A stretch of DNA of 32,793 nt, from positions 1 through 32,793 of the forward strand of contig CANPZB010000017.1 of assembly GCA_947588755.1 (NCBI GenBank), read 5' to 3'. Each line of letters begins with the position of its first letter. Position 1 is the first letter of the stretch. The notes beneath the pieces were generated by a model. That model saw nothing but the letters and a program-made list of their open reading frames with translations. It made no database searches and had not been told where the DNA came from. A program made the position numbers and the translations under genes. Below, one piece after another: positions 16,403 to 23,979 of this stretch. The stretch comes from Candidatus Gastranaerophilales bacterium (GTDB taxonomy: Bacteria; Cyanobacteriota; Vampirovibrionia; Gastranaerophilales; Gastranaerophilaceae).

Positions 16403-16834
16403 ATGATTTCAGTGATTAAAAAATTTATATTATCAAAACTGTTTGGCAGAAAGTATTACAGAACTGGGAAATGTAATGCTTGCGGTAAATGCTGTACTCA
16501 AATTTATGTAAAGCATTTCAGACATGTTTTGTGTGATGAGAAGGAATTTGAAAAATTAAAATATCTGCACAGGTTTTATACATATCTGAAAGTTATAGGC
16601 AAGGATGATACGGGATTAATTTTTGAATGTACAAATCTTGATAAGACTACGGGAAAATGTAAAATTCACAAAAAGCGTCCCGGTATTTGCCGTCGTTATC
16701 CGCAGGAGGAACTGTTTAGCATGGGCGGAGCATTGTCTGACAATTGCGGTTACAAAATGGAACCCATAATTTCTTTCAGTGATGTTTTGAAAAAACAAAG
16801 GAAAAAGAGTTTAAAAACTTTATTTTTTAATTAA
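16403..16834 (+). CDS. YkgJ-family cysteine-cluster protein
   Basis: This 143-residue protein has the Cys pattern of the YkgJ/UPF0153 family: C24-NA-C27-GK-C30-C31 near the N-terminus, FECTNL, GKCKIHKKRPGICRRYP and a last Cys in DNCGYK. The family is thought to bind a metal or Fe-S cluster, and its biochemical role is not settled. The basic N-terminus (KKFILSKLFGRKYYR) could touch membrane or nucleic acid. There is no clear Shine-Dalgarno sequence before the ATG; an AT-rich TTGACT (16353-16358) with a weak -10 is the only promoter candidate. Its last 15 bases overlap, tail to tail, the end of the gene on the other strand. Confidence 0.85.
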   Translation: MISVIKKFILSKLFGRKYYRTGKCNACGKCCTQIYVKHFRHVLCDEKEFEKLKYLHRFYTYLKVIGKDDTGLIFECTNLDKTTGKCKIHKKRPGICRRYPQEELFSMGGALSDNCGYKMEPIISFSDVLKKQRKKSLKTLFFN

Positions 16835-17416
16835 TTCTTCCGATTTGTGAGTATTATTTACAAAATTCACGTTAGAGGTTTCAACATAATCAAACATATC
16901 TTCCAGACTTTCATGATTTTTGCCGTGGAGAATTAATTCGGTTGAATTTTTTGTATTGTGCATTAAAAACAAATGTTCCTGATTTTTTATTCCGCATAAT
17001 ATTGATGTATCAATGTCGGGTTTATCCGCAATAACTTCGGCTAATTTATTTAATGTGTTCATTGAATTTCCTTTATCAATATTATAAGGAGAACCGCCTA
17101 TTATCCATGCGGTAAGATTTTCATGTGCTTTTTGTTTAAGTTCGGAAGTCTTTTCCGCTAATTTTTTCAGTTGTTTTGTAATATTTCCAATAATAGGTAC
17201 GGTCATCGCAAAACCGTCGTCCTCATTTTTTACGATTACCGTAAAACTGTCTTTTGAACAAGGCAGAGAGTACATTTTGGATTTTGTTAATTTATTATTC
17301 TCATATTTGGGATTAATATATGCGTACATAGGAGTACTTTTAGTGGTTTCAGCATATTTTATGAGTTTATCGCTTCTAAAAATATTGGTTCGGCCCGTAA
17401 AATTAACATTTTGCAT
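16820..17416 (-). CDS. Hypothetical protein with N-terminal N-F-T-G motif
   Basis: No named family is recognised in these 198 residues. The start MQNVNFTGRTN carries the N-F-x-G motif that I associate with many short hypothetical proteins of Gastranaerophilales; this is recall, not a search. The middle (residues about 85-140) is predicted mixed helix and strand, with AWIIGGSPYN, ADKPDIDTSILCGIKNQEHLFLMHN and ELILHGKNHESLEDMF, which suggests a small globular domain. No signal peptide or membrane segment is seen. AAGGAGAA lies before the ATG. It overlaps the 3' end of the YkgJ gene by 15 bases. The function is unknown. Confidence 0.7.
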   Translation of the reverse strand: MQNVNFTGRTNIFRSDKLIKYAETTKSTPMYAYINPKYENNKLTKSKMYSLPCSKDSFTVIVKNEDDGFAMTVPIIGNITKQLKKLAEKTSELKQKAHENLTAWIIGGSPYNIDKGNSMNTLNKLAEVIADKPDIDTSILCGIKNQEHLFLMHNTKNSTELILHGKNHESLEDMFDYVETSNVNFVNNTHKSEELIKK

Positions 17417-17557
17417 AATATTCTCCTTTTTTTTTTGTATAAAACTTGTAAGAAAATTTTTTTGCTAAAAGATTAAGAAAAATTAAACTTTATGGTAATG
17501 AAAAAATCGAAGATGTTGTTTAATCTGATAATGTAAAACTATGAAAGGTTGGTAATT

Positions 17558-17893
17558 ATGAAAAAGATTTTGATAATTTTAGGAATATCTGTAGTTTCTT
17601 CGATAAGTGTTTATGCATCCTGCCCTATTGATGAGGGTGTATGTTCGGCATCTTCGGTTTGGGACAGAACTCCTATACAGCAGAAATATCTTCCCGACAG
17701 ACTGCAGGACATTCAAAAAAGTGATGCATTCCGTCCTAATTATATTCAGCCCTATGACGACATGATGCTTAATACCGAAGGTGAATCAGTAAATTCATCA
17801 CTTCCTCAAACACGTGATTACAATTCAAACTGTCAATTCGGTGTATGTTTGCCCGAACAATCAACAGGTGCGGGGGCAAATATCGGGGAATAA
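17558..17893 (+). CDS. Small exported protein of unknown function
   Basis: The protein is 111 residues from the ATG at 17558; a TTG nine bases earlier is less likely because AAAGG is placed correctly for the ATG. It begins with a signal peptide (KKILIILGISVVSSISVYA, cut before SCPID). The mature part is hydrophilic and Pro/Asn/Gln/Ser-rich with four cysteines in two pairs (SCPIDEGVC and NCQFGVC) that could form disulfides or bind metal. The tail is Gly-rich. It stands alone, has no strong promoter I can point to, and is followed by a strong terminator. No family is recognised. Confidence 0.75.
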   Translation: MKKILIILGISVVSSISVYASCPIDEGVCSASSVWDRTPIQQKYLPDRLQDIQKSDAFRPNYIQPYDDMMLNTEGESVNSSLPQTRDYNSNCQFGVCLPEQSTGAGANIGE

Positions 17894-17913
17894 ATTTTCT
17901 CGTATTGAGGACG

Positions 17914-17942
17914 AAAGACGGGCTTTTTTGCCCGTCTTTTTT
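17914..17942 (+). terminator. Rho-independent terminator
   Basis: A 10-base stem AAAGACGGGC (17914-17923) pairs with GCCCGTCTTT (17930-17939) across a T6 loop and runs into TTT on the plus strand. It ends the 17558 gene. Confidence 0.9.
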
Positions 17943-18023
17943 GAATATATTTTTCTTAAATTTTGTAGAGTTTTTCTGTTTCAAGCCATTTAGGGAAATA
18001 ATTTGTCACCCCGAACAACTTGT

Positions 18024-18491
18024 TTAATAATTAACTTTTGACATAAAACCCTTATTTTTATTTTTAAGGGCATTTACTATGGTTCTTATTTCATTACATT
18101 TTGCCTGATATGATTTCATAAGTCTTGTATTGGCTTTTTGTAAACTGTCTTTATCAATATTAAAAAATGCTTCCGAAAGGCTTTTGCCTTTTGAGGGGAT
18201 AACTTCTTTTTCAAGAGGTGCAACTCCCTGCGGTATTCTCAAGTCGGAAACATCCAGTAAAAATTCATAATTCCCGTTTTCATTACGTTTTGCGGCTTGA
18301 AGAATAAACGGTTTTTCATTTACGTTAAATATTTCGCAAATTTTCTCAAAAATTTTAGCGGTGCTTTTTTCTTCTTTTGATAATTCGTGCATAAGTCTGG
18401 AGCTTATACCGCCTTCAAAATTCTGCCGGCATGTCCTTTTGCAGTTAAGTGTGCTGTTTAAGCCGTATGAGCCGATACTGTTTACTATCAT
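18024..18491 (-). CDS. Hypothetical protein with N-F-E-G motif near the N-terminus
   Basis: A 155-residue protein with no recognised family. After a Cys-containing start (LNSTLNCKRTCRQNFEGGISSRLM) comes an N-F-x-G motif like that of the protein at 16820, then a helical segment (LSKEEKSTAKIFEKICEIF). A short beta region follows (KPFILQAAKRNENGNYEFLLDVSDLRIP), and the C-terminus is Lys-rich and helical. CAGGAG lies before the ATG, and a TATAAT-like -10 is seen at about 18551-18556 on the minus strand without a good -35. It has no signal peptide. Sharing the motif with the gene at 16820 suggests a common sorting or binding tag, but the bodies of the two proteins are not alike. Confidence 0.7.
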   Translation of the reverse strand: MIVNSIGSYGLNSTLNCKRTCRQNFEGGISSRLMHELSKEEKSTAKIFEKICEIFNVNEKPFILQAAKRNENGNYEFLLDVSDLRIPQGVAPLEKEVIPSKGKSLSEAFFNIDKDSLQKANTRLMKSYQAKCNEIRTIVNALKNKNKGFMSKVNY

Positions 18492-18584
18492 TTGTAACTC
18501 CTGTTTTTCTTGCTAATATTTATTTAACACGGCTAAAACATTTTTTTGCTATTATAATACATAATTTTACAAAAATTTACATCA

Positions 18585-18869
18585 TTATTTGAAAATATTT
18601 TTAATTTTTCCCGATATTTCCGAATTTGTTGTCTCAAATAAAATCAATTTATCTTTTGAAGTTTCGCCTTTGATGATTTTAATCGACGTTTTAGGAATTT
18701 TAATCAATTTTGCCAGATATTCCGTTAATGCTTTATTGGCTTTTCCTTCAACGGGTTGGGCGGTAATTTTAACTTTTATAATTCCGTCTTTTTTAATAAT
18801 TTCGTTTTTGGATGAGTTTGGAACAATTCTTATTTGAACTGTAATTCCCTTATTATTTTCTTTTGGCAT
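18585..18869 (-). CDS. DUF167 / UPF0235 (YggU) family protein
   Basis: A 94-residue protein with the YggU signature: VQIRIVPNSSKNEI near the N-terminus, IKVKITAQPVEGKANKALTEYLAKLI in the middle and IIKGETSKDKLILFE at the end. The family has a small alpha/beta fold and is widespread, and its role is still unknown. AAGGA stands a few bases before the ATG. It diverges from the rel gene, with only 73 bases between the two starts, so their promoters must sit close together. Confidence 0.9.
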   Translation of the reverse strand: MPKENNKGITVQIRIVPNSSKNEIIKKDGIIKVKITAQPVEGKANKALTEYLAKLIKIPKTSIKIIKGETSKDKLILFETTNSEISGKIKNIFK

Positions 18870-18904
18870 TTGTAATCCTTATGTATGAAATTAAATCGTA
18901 TTAC

Positions 18905-18933
18905 TTGATAAAAATCGATAAAATCTGTATTAT
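18905..18933 (+). promoter_or_regulatory. Promoter for rel with almost no leader
   Basis: TTGATA (18905-18910) and TATTAT (18928-18933) are 17 bases apart. The start of transcription would fall near 18940, only about 3 bases before the ATG at 18943. No Shine-Dalgarno sequence is present, so a leaderless mRNA is likely. Confidence 0.6.
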
Positions 18934-18942
18934 TATTATATC

Positions 18943-21165
18943 ATGTCCGAAAAACCTCTTTTTGATGAAATTAAACAAAAGCTTACAGCCCAGAACAGGG
19001 AAGAAAGCGATATTGCTCAAATCGAGAAGGCATACCAATTCGCCAAGAAACTTCATGAAGGTCAATACAGAATATCTGAAGAACCTTATATAATTCATCC
19101 CGTGGAAGTTGCAAAGATTTTAGTTGACTTAAAGGTTGATACTCACACTTTAATTGCGGCGTTTTTGCATGATATTCTTGAAGATACGGATACAAAGCCC
19201 GAAGAAATCGAAAACCTTTTCGGTAAGGATGTACTTAATCTTGTTCAGGGGGTTACAAAGCTTAGTAAATTACAGTTTAAGTCGAATGAGGAGCGTCAGG
19301 CAGAAAATTTTCGCCGTTTGCTTATCGCAATGGCTAACGATATAAGAATAGTTTTTTTGAAACTTGCCGACCGCCTGCATAACATGCGTACTTTAAATTT
19401 TATGGCGGCAAACAAACAACAAAAAATAGCACGTGAAACTCTTGATATATTTGCACCGTTGGCAAACCGTCTCGGGATTTATAAGATAAAAGCGGAATTG
19501 GAGGATTTATCGCTCAGGTATCTTGAACCCGACAAGTATTTTGAAATAGTTCGTCTTGTATCTCAAACAAAAGCCGACAGGGAAGAAACCGTAAGAATAC
19601 TTATTGACAAAATAACGGCAGATGTTAAAAAAGCGGGTATAAACGCACAAATTACAGGCAGAGCAAAACATTATTACAGCATATACAGTAAAATGAAACG
19701 CTTAAACATAACTTTCCATGACTTATATGATATTACGGCGGTGCGTGTCATAGTAGATTCCGAGAAAGAATGTTACGAAGTTTTAGGGCTTATTCATTCG
19801 CAATTCAAGCCTATCCCCGGCAGATTTAAAGATTACATTGCCATGCCGAAAGGCAACATGTATCAGTCTTTGCACACTTCCGTGATAGGCCCGCGTTCAA
19901 AGCCTTTGGAGGTTCAAATAAGAACATGGGAAATGCATGAAGTCGCCGAATACGGTGTTGCCGCTCATTGGCGGTATAAAGAAAAAGGCTCGCAAAAAGC
20001 TGATAATCCTGCCGATATGCAGTTTTCATGGATGCGTAAACTTGTCGAATATGATAAAGATATGGCAAATGCCGAAGATTTTGTTAATTCGGTAAAATTG
20101 GATTTATTTTCGGATCAGGTTTTTGCTTTTACGCCTAACGGTGATGTGTTTGATTTGCCGATAAACGCCACTCCCGTGGATTTTGCTTACCGAATACATA
20201 CGGAAGTCGGTCATAAAACCGTCGGGGCTTTAATTAACGGCAGAATAGCCCAGCTTGATACCAAACTTAACAACGGTGATATTGTTGAAATTTTAACCTC
20301 CAAAACCCCGTCGCCGCGGTTGGACTGGCTTAATTTTGTGGTTACGAAGCAGGCATCCTCTAAGATAAAACAGTGGTTTAAAAAGAATAATCGTGAAGAA
20401 CATATTGAAGCGGGTCGTTCAAACCTTGAACACGAACTGACAAAGGCTGTTTTTGATGAATATATGAAGCAGGGCGAGTTTGAAAAAACCGCCAGGCAGA
20501 TGAATTATATTTCCGCAGACGATTTGTTTGCCGCTCTTGGTTACGGTGAGACGACATTAAACAAAATTATTAATAAACTTAAAAAGCCTGAAATGAAATC
20601 CGCCGAGTCCCAGTATCATTCTTCGTCAAGAAGAAAATCCGAAAAAGATATTGTCGGACTTGAAGGGCTTTTGTACGGTATAGCCAAATGTTGTTCTCCT
20701 ATTCCGGGTGAGCCTATAGTCGGTGTTGTAACCCGTTCCAAAGGGGTTTCTGTTCATCGTATAGACTGCAAAACCCTTGAAAATATTGAACCTGAAAGGT
20801 TAATGGATATTCACTGGTCAGGGAATAACACAAATAAGACTTACGTAACCACGATAAGAGTTGAAACAGCCGAAAAAATGGGGCTTTTAAAGGATATTAT
20901 TTCAGCGGTTTCCGATAACAACACGAACATAAATTATGCCAATGTCAAGTCGAAAAACAACAAAATAGGGATAATAGAACTCGGTATTGAACTTGATAAT
21001 ATAGAAACGCTAAAGAAAGTAATACTTTCAATACAGGCTATACCTGATGTTTACAGCGTAAAACGTATTCAAACCTCTTATAATCCTGGGTCACAGCGTA
21101 CTTCGGCAAAGTCTAAGCAAAAACAGTCAAAGCAGGGCAAACAAAAGGGGTCAAAAGGCAGATAA
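18943..21165 (+). CDS. rel: Bifunctional (p)ppGpp synthetase/hydrolase
   Basis: This 740-residue protein makes and degrades the alarmone (p)ppGpp. The N-terminal HD hydrolase is intact (H76-D77-I-L-E80-D81), so degradation should work. The synthetase domain has RAKHYYSIYSKM, and the loop R294-F-K-D297 is the RxKD form of bifunctional Rel rather than the ExDD of single-function RelA; YQSLHT follows. A TGS domain (about 395-455, VFAFTPNGDVFDLP), a conserved Cys region (AKCCSPIPGEPIVG) and a C-terminal ACT domain follow. The last 25 residues are a Lys/Gln/Ser-rich tail. It is monocistronic, and downstream lies a block of palindromic repeats rather than a normal terminator. Confidence 0.95.
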   Translation: MSEKPLFDEIKQKLTAQNREESDIAQIEKAYQFAKKLHEGQYRISEEPYIIHPVEVAKILVDLKVDTHTLIAAFLHDILEDTDTKPEEIENLFGKDVLNLVQGVTKLSKLQFKSNEERQAENFRRLLIAMANDIRIVFLKLADRLHNMRTLNFMAANKQQKIARETLDIFAPLANRLGIYKIKAELEDLSLRYLEPDKYFEIVRLVSQTKADREETVRILIDKITADVKKAGINAQITGRAKHYYSIYSKMKRLNITFHDLYDITAVRVIVDSEKECYEVLGLIHSQFKPIPGRFKDYIAMPKGNMYQSLHTSVIGPRSKPLEVQIRTWEMHEVAEYGVAAHWRYKEKGSQKADNPADMQFSWMRKLVEYDKDMANAEDFVNSVKLDLFSDQVFAFTPNGDVFDLPINATPVDFAYRIHTEVGHKTVGALINGRIAQLDTKLNNGDIVEILTSKTPSPRLDWLNFVVTKQASSKIKQWFKKNNREEHIEAGRSNLEHELTKAVFDEYMKQGEFEKTARQMNYISADDLFAALGYGETTLNKIINKLKKPEMKSAESQYHSSSRRKSEKDIVGLEGLLYGIAKCCSPIPGEPIVGVVTRSKGVSVHRIDCKTLENIEPERLMDIHWSGNNTNKTYVTTIRVETAEKMGLLKDIISAVSDNNTNINYANVKSKNNKIGIIELGIELDNIETLKKVILSIQAIPDVYSVKRIQTSYNPGSQRTSAKSKQKQSKQGKQKGSKGR

Positions 21166-21510
21166 GCCCGCAGAGGTAAGATGCTGAAACCGTCTTGAAT
21201 TTAGTATAAAAGATTTTGAAACGAGTTCGGGGTGCATGTGGGTAGTGTATTGTTTGTCATAAACAGACAAAATGCGACTAAATAAGATCCTGAAACGAGT
21301 TCAGGATGACATGGGGGGGGGTAGGTTGACATGACATGTTATTCGGCATGACAATGTCACGAAAATTCTGTCATGCTGAATTTATTTCAGTATCTTAGAA
21401 TTTTCGTGGCTAAAATGATTTAAGATACTGAACCAATGTGACTAAATAAGATCCTGAAACGAGTTCAGGATGACATGGCGGGGGTAATGGTGGGTGTCAT
21501 GCAAATGACA
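21166..21510. repeat. Gene-free block of short palindromic repeats, convergent gap B
   Basis: These 345 bases hold the same repeat family as 2136-2898. ATCCTGAA-5 nt-TTCAGGAT palindromes are at 21287-21307 and 21451-21471, a CTGAA-5 nt-TTCAG palindrome is at 21376-21390, and a degraded copy lies near 21213-21230. The TTTGTC hairpin motif recurs near 21252-21270. The stretch 21235-21313 is almost identical to 2672-2750. No gene is seen, and the gap lies between the converging 3' ends of rel and the gene at 21511. Confidence 0.85.
21358..21408. repeat. Compound hairpin in the repeat block
   Basis: A perfect 12-base outer stem, CACGAAAATTCT (21358-21369) with AGAATTTTCGTG (21397-21408), encloses the inner CTGAA-5 nt-TTCAG palindrome. 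It is the longest inverted repeat in either block. Confidence 0.8.
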
Positions 21511-23826
21511 TTATGAAAATGCTTTGAATGAACGTTCTACGTTTTTGTCAATTACACTTTTAACCGAGTCATATTCCGTTTGAAGTGCAGTATGTTCGGT
21601 TTCAAGACGTTTTAAATCAGAATCGTATTTTTTATCTTCTATTTCAATTTCATTTAACGCATTTTTGTACTTGGTTTCAGCTTTTGCAATGGCAATTTCA
21701 TTTTGAGTGGTGGAAATATCTGCCGCATTGCCGTATTCAATTGAAGTCCAGTCATAAGTACCCATTTTCGGGTAGGTTATTGAACCTTTTTCGTTAAACG
21801 ATACCTGTTCAAGCGTAATTACACCGTGTTCAAGTGCAAATTGAATCCATTCAGCATTATTCATAAGGTTGGAATCAAGTTCTTTGCATTTATTGACTGT
21901 TGATTTAGTGTTTTCATCAATTCCGCCCATTCTGTACCAGAGGTTTTTGTACCATTGATATTTCGGGTTGCCGGTGTTGAAACCATAATTTTCCTCAGGT
22001 CTCAGTCCTATGCTATCCATTATTTTTTGCAGTAAATTTTGAGCTTCTGTTTGCTTGTTTCTAAGGTCGTTTATCGCATTTTCTAATTCTGTTTTTAGTG
22101 CTTCTATTTGAGTCTTTATATCATTGTCAAATGCTTCTTTTGCCTCTGCGTATATTGTGAACAATGCATCATATTGTTGTTTAAACGTGTTATATTTCGT
22201 ACATTGATTTTGTGCCCAATTATATTTATTATTTTTATATTCTTGTAATTTTTTCTTATATTTTCCAACCGGACTGGTACTGTCAAAGGCATCTTTTATT
22301 TTGTTGCTGAAATCGCTGGGGTCAACCATTCCTCTATCAGCTATCCATTGACTTAGAGATTCATAGAAGCAATCTTCCCCAATTTCTACTTTTCTTGGGT
22401 CTTTTATATTTTCCGGATTTTCCGGATCGCTCGGGTCTTCTTTATATTTAACATCAACTGCCAACTCATCATAACCCTTGCTGTCATAAGTATTAAACGT
22501 TGTTTTTCCTTCAACGACATATAACAAGTCAAATGCTTCCATAATATATGCAAAAGCATCAATTATAGCAACTTTTTGTTCATTAGTTATGTTATTCATA
22601 AAATCTACAAATCCGGGATCTGATGCATAATTGGCATAAATACTTTTATCGCCGTATATAAGTGGAACACTTCCATGTATATCAGATGGTCTTCTGTCAG
22701 CTCTATGCCATTTAATTGATGTTAATGCTCCCGTACCATAATAACCCTTATTTTCCGGGACACCGAGTTCTGCTGCAATATCTTCAAAGTTTATTGTTGA
22801 CATTCTGTAATCATATCCGTATATTTGATCCAAAATCCCCTGATATGATTCATCATGTTGTAGTGTTGTGTGATCACATCCGAATATCATGGCAGCTAAC
22901 ATATTGGCAACTTGCCCCATGTATTCTATGGTTTCACTTGTCCAACCACTATAAAAGTCCATATTTTCAAATTCACTTGCCAAACGATTCCATTCATTAC
23001 TAAAGTATTCAGGATGACCGGAAACATCGTTAAAATAATATGTTCCGTCTACATCCTTCATTGTAGGTTCTGTCTCGTTAAATGAATCAAAGTTAAGTCC
23101 GGGGCGTTTTAATTTTTCTGCAAGTTCGGGATTAGTTTCCTTTATGCTTGCAAGATAATTATTATATTCTGTTGCCCATGTACTATAACCATTTTCAATA
23201 TCTGATATTTTATTTTCAAAATTTGGTATATCGCTATAAGCTTCACATTTCAATTCGTCAGGGAATTTATCGCTTGTTGGCGGTTCATCTACAAATTTTT
23301 TGTTTTCTAACTCTTTTATTTCAGCATTTATTTCGTTTGTTTTAAGCTCTATTGCAGCTTCTGTACCGTCATCTGTGGCTTTTAATTCTTCAAATGTTGT
23401 ATCAGGTATAATTTCTTTTAATTTTTTATCATACTCATCCAATGTATTTTTATTGAGAAGCGTTTCTTCAAGACCGTATTTTGCTAAAAAGTCGTTTAAA
23501 GTGGCACTGTTTGTGTAATTGTTAAAATCCTGACTGCTTACGAGAAGCTGACCTTGTGAATTTACAATACCGTACTGGTTTTTGAGTTCGCCGTAACTAG
23601 TTAATATTGAAGGAGTTAACAATTGATTTGTTCTCAAACCGTTTTGGTCATAGCTTACGTAAGTAAACTGTGTGTCGTTCAATGCAGCCATATAATCTCT
23701 GCTGGCTTCGCTTGATTTGTCGGCAAGACGAAGTTTCGAATTCGTTATCAATTGAGAACGCATTTCGTTGTCCGTTAAACGGGCCGTTATGCTTAATAAT
23801 CTTGCTTGTGCTGCCGACATTCCCAT
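21511..23826 (-). CDS. Large hypothetical protein with conserved-looking N-terminal helix
   Basis: The frame can be extended to an ATG at 23856, but the ATG at 23826 is preferred because an AAAGGAAA ribosome-binding site lies inside that extension; this gives 771 residues. The first 45 residues (MGMSAAQARLLSITARL then a Ser/Leu/Arg-rich helix) look like a dedicated N-terminal segment; I associate it with large proteins of Gastranaerophilales, from memory. There is no signal peptide. Residues about 130-230 and 570-630 are coiled-coil-like (Glu/Lys/Asn/Leu), the C-terminus is a long helix (EIEIEDKKYDSDLKRLETEH), and the middle has aromatic and Asp/Gly-rich globular stretches. No enzymatic motif is seen. 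It may be a secreted structural protein. Confidence 0.75.
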   Translation of the reverse strand: MGMSAAQARLLSITARLTDNEMRSQLITNSKLRLADKSSEASRDYMAALNDTQFTYVSYDQNGLRTNQLLTPSILTSYGELKNQYGIVNSQGQLLVSSQDFNNYTNSATLNDFLAKYGLEETLLNKNTLDEYDKKLKEIIPDTTFEELKATDDGTEAAIELKTNEINAEIKELENKKFVDEPPTSDKFPDELKCEAYSDIPNFENKISDIENGYSTWATEYNNYLASIKETNPELAEKLKRPGLNFDSFNETEPTMKDVDGTYYFNDVSGHPEYFSNEWNRLASEFENMDFYSGWTSETIEYMGQVANMLAAMIFGCDHTTLQHDESYQGILDQIYGYDYRMSTINFEDIAAELGVPENKGYYGTGALTSIKWHRADRRPSDIHGSVPLIYGDKSIYANYASDPGFVDFMNNITNEQKVAIIDAFAYIMEAFDLLYVVEGKTTFNTYDSKGYDELAVDVKYKEDPSDPENPENIKDPRKVEIGEDCFYESLSQWIADRGMVDPSDFSNKIKDAFDSTSPVGKYKKKLQEYKNNKYNWAQNQCTKYNTFKQQYDALFTIYAEAKEAFDNDIKTQIEALKTELENAINDLRNKQTEAQNLLQKIMDSIGLRPEENYGFNTGNPKYQWYKNLWYRMGGIDENTKSTVNKCKELDSNLMNNAEWIQFALEHGVITLEQVSFNEKGSITYPKMGTYDWTSIEYGNAADISTTQNEIAIAKAETKYKNALNEIEIEDKKYDSDLKRLETEHTALQTEYDSVKSVIDKNVERSFKAFS

Positions 23827-23942
23827 TGTTTTAAATTTCCTTTCTTTGATACACATGGTTTATCGGCATTTAAGGTTAATTTCTTTAAATTTACAACAGA
23901 AATTGTTACAAAAGTTAATAATAATTAAAAATATTAACGGAT

Positions 23943-23970
23943 TTGCTATTTATTTTTATCCTGCTACCAT
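23943..23970 (+). promoter_or_regulatory. Possible promoter for the sensor kinase, near-leaderless
   Basis: TTGCTA (23943-23948), a 16-base spacer and TACCAT (23965-23970) preceded by TGC as an extended -10. Transcription would start near 23977, three bases before the ATG, and there is no Shine-Dalgarno site. The hexamers are weak, so this is a suggestion. Confidence 0.4.
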
Positions 23971-23979
23971 ATTAACAGT

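Noticed and set aside
18943-21165. Monofunctional RelA
   Set aside because: The HD hydrolase residues are intact and the synthetase loop is RFKD, the RxKD form of bifunctional enzymes.
21166-21510. Insertion sequence remnant
   Set aside because: No transposase frame, terminal repeats or target duplication is seen; the content is fully explained by the palindrome family.
23827-23856. ATG at 23856 as start of the large hypothetical protein
   Set aside because: The extension contains the AAAGGAAA site that serves the ATG at 23826, and its basic, Lys-rich sequence does not look like part of the protein.
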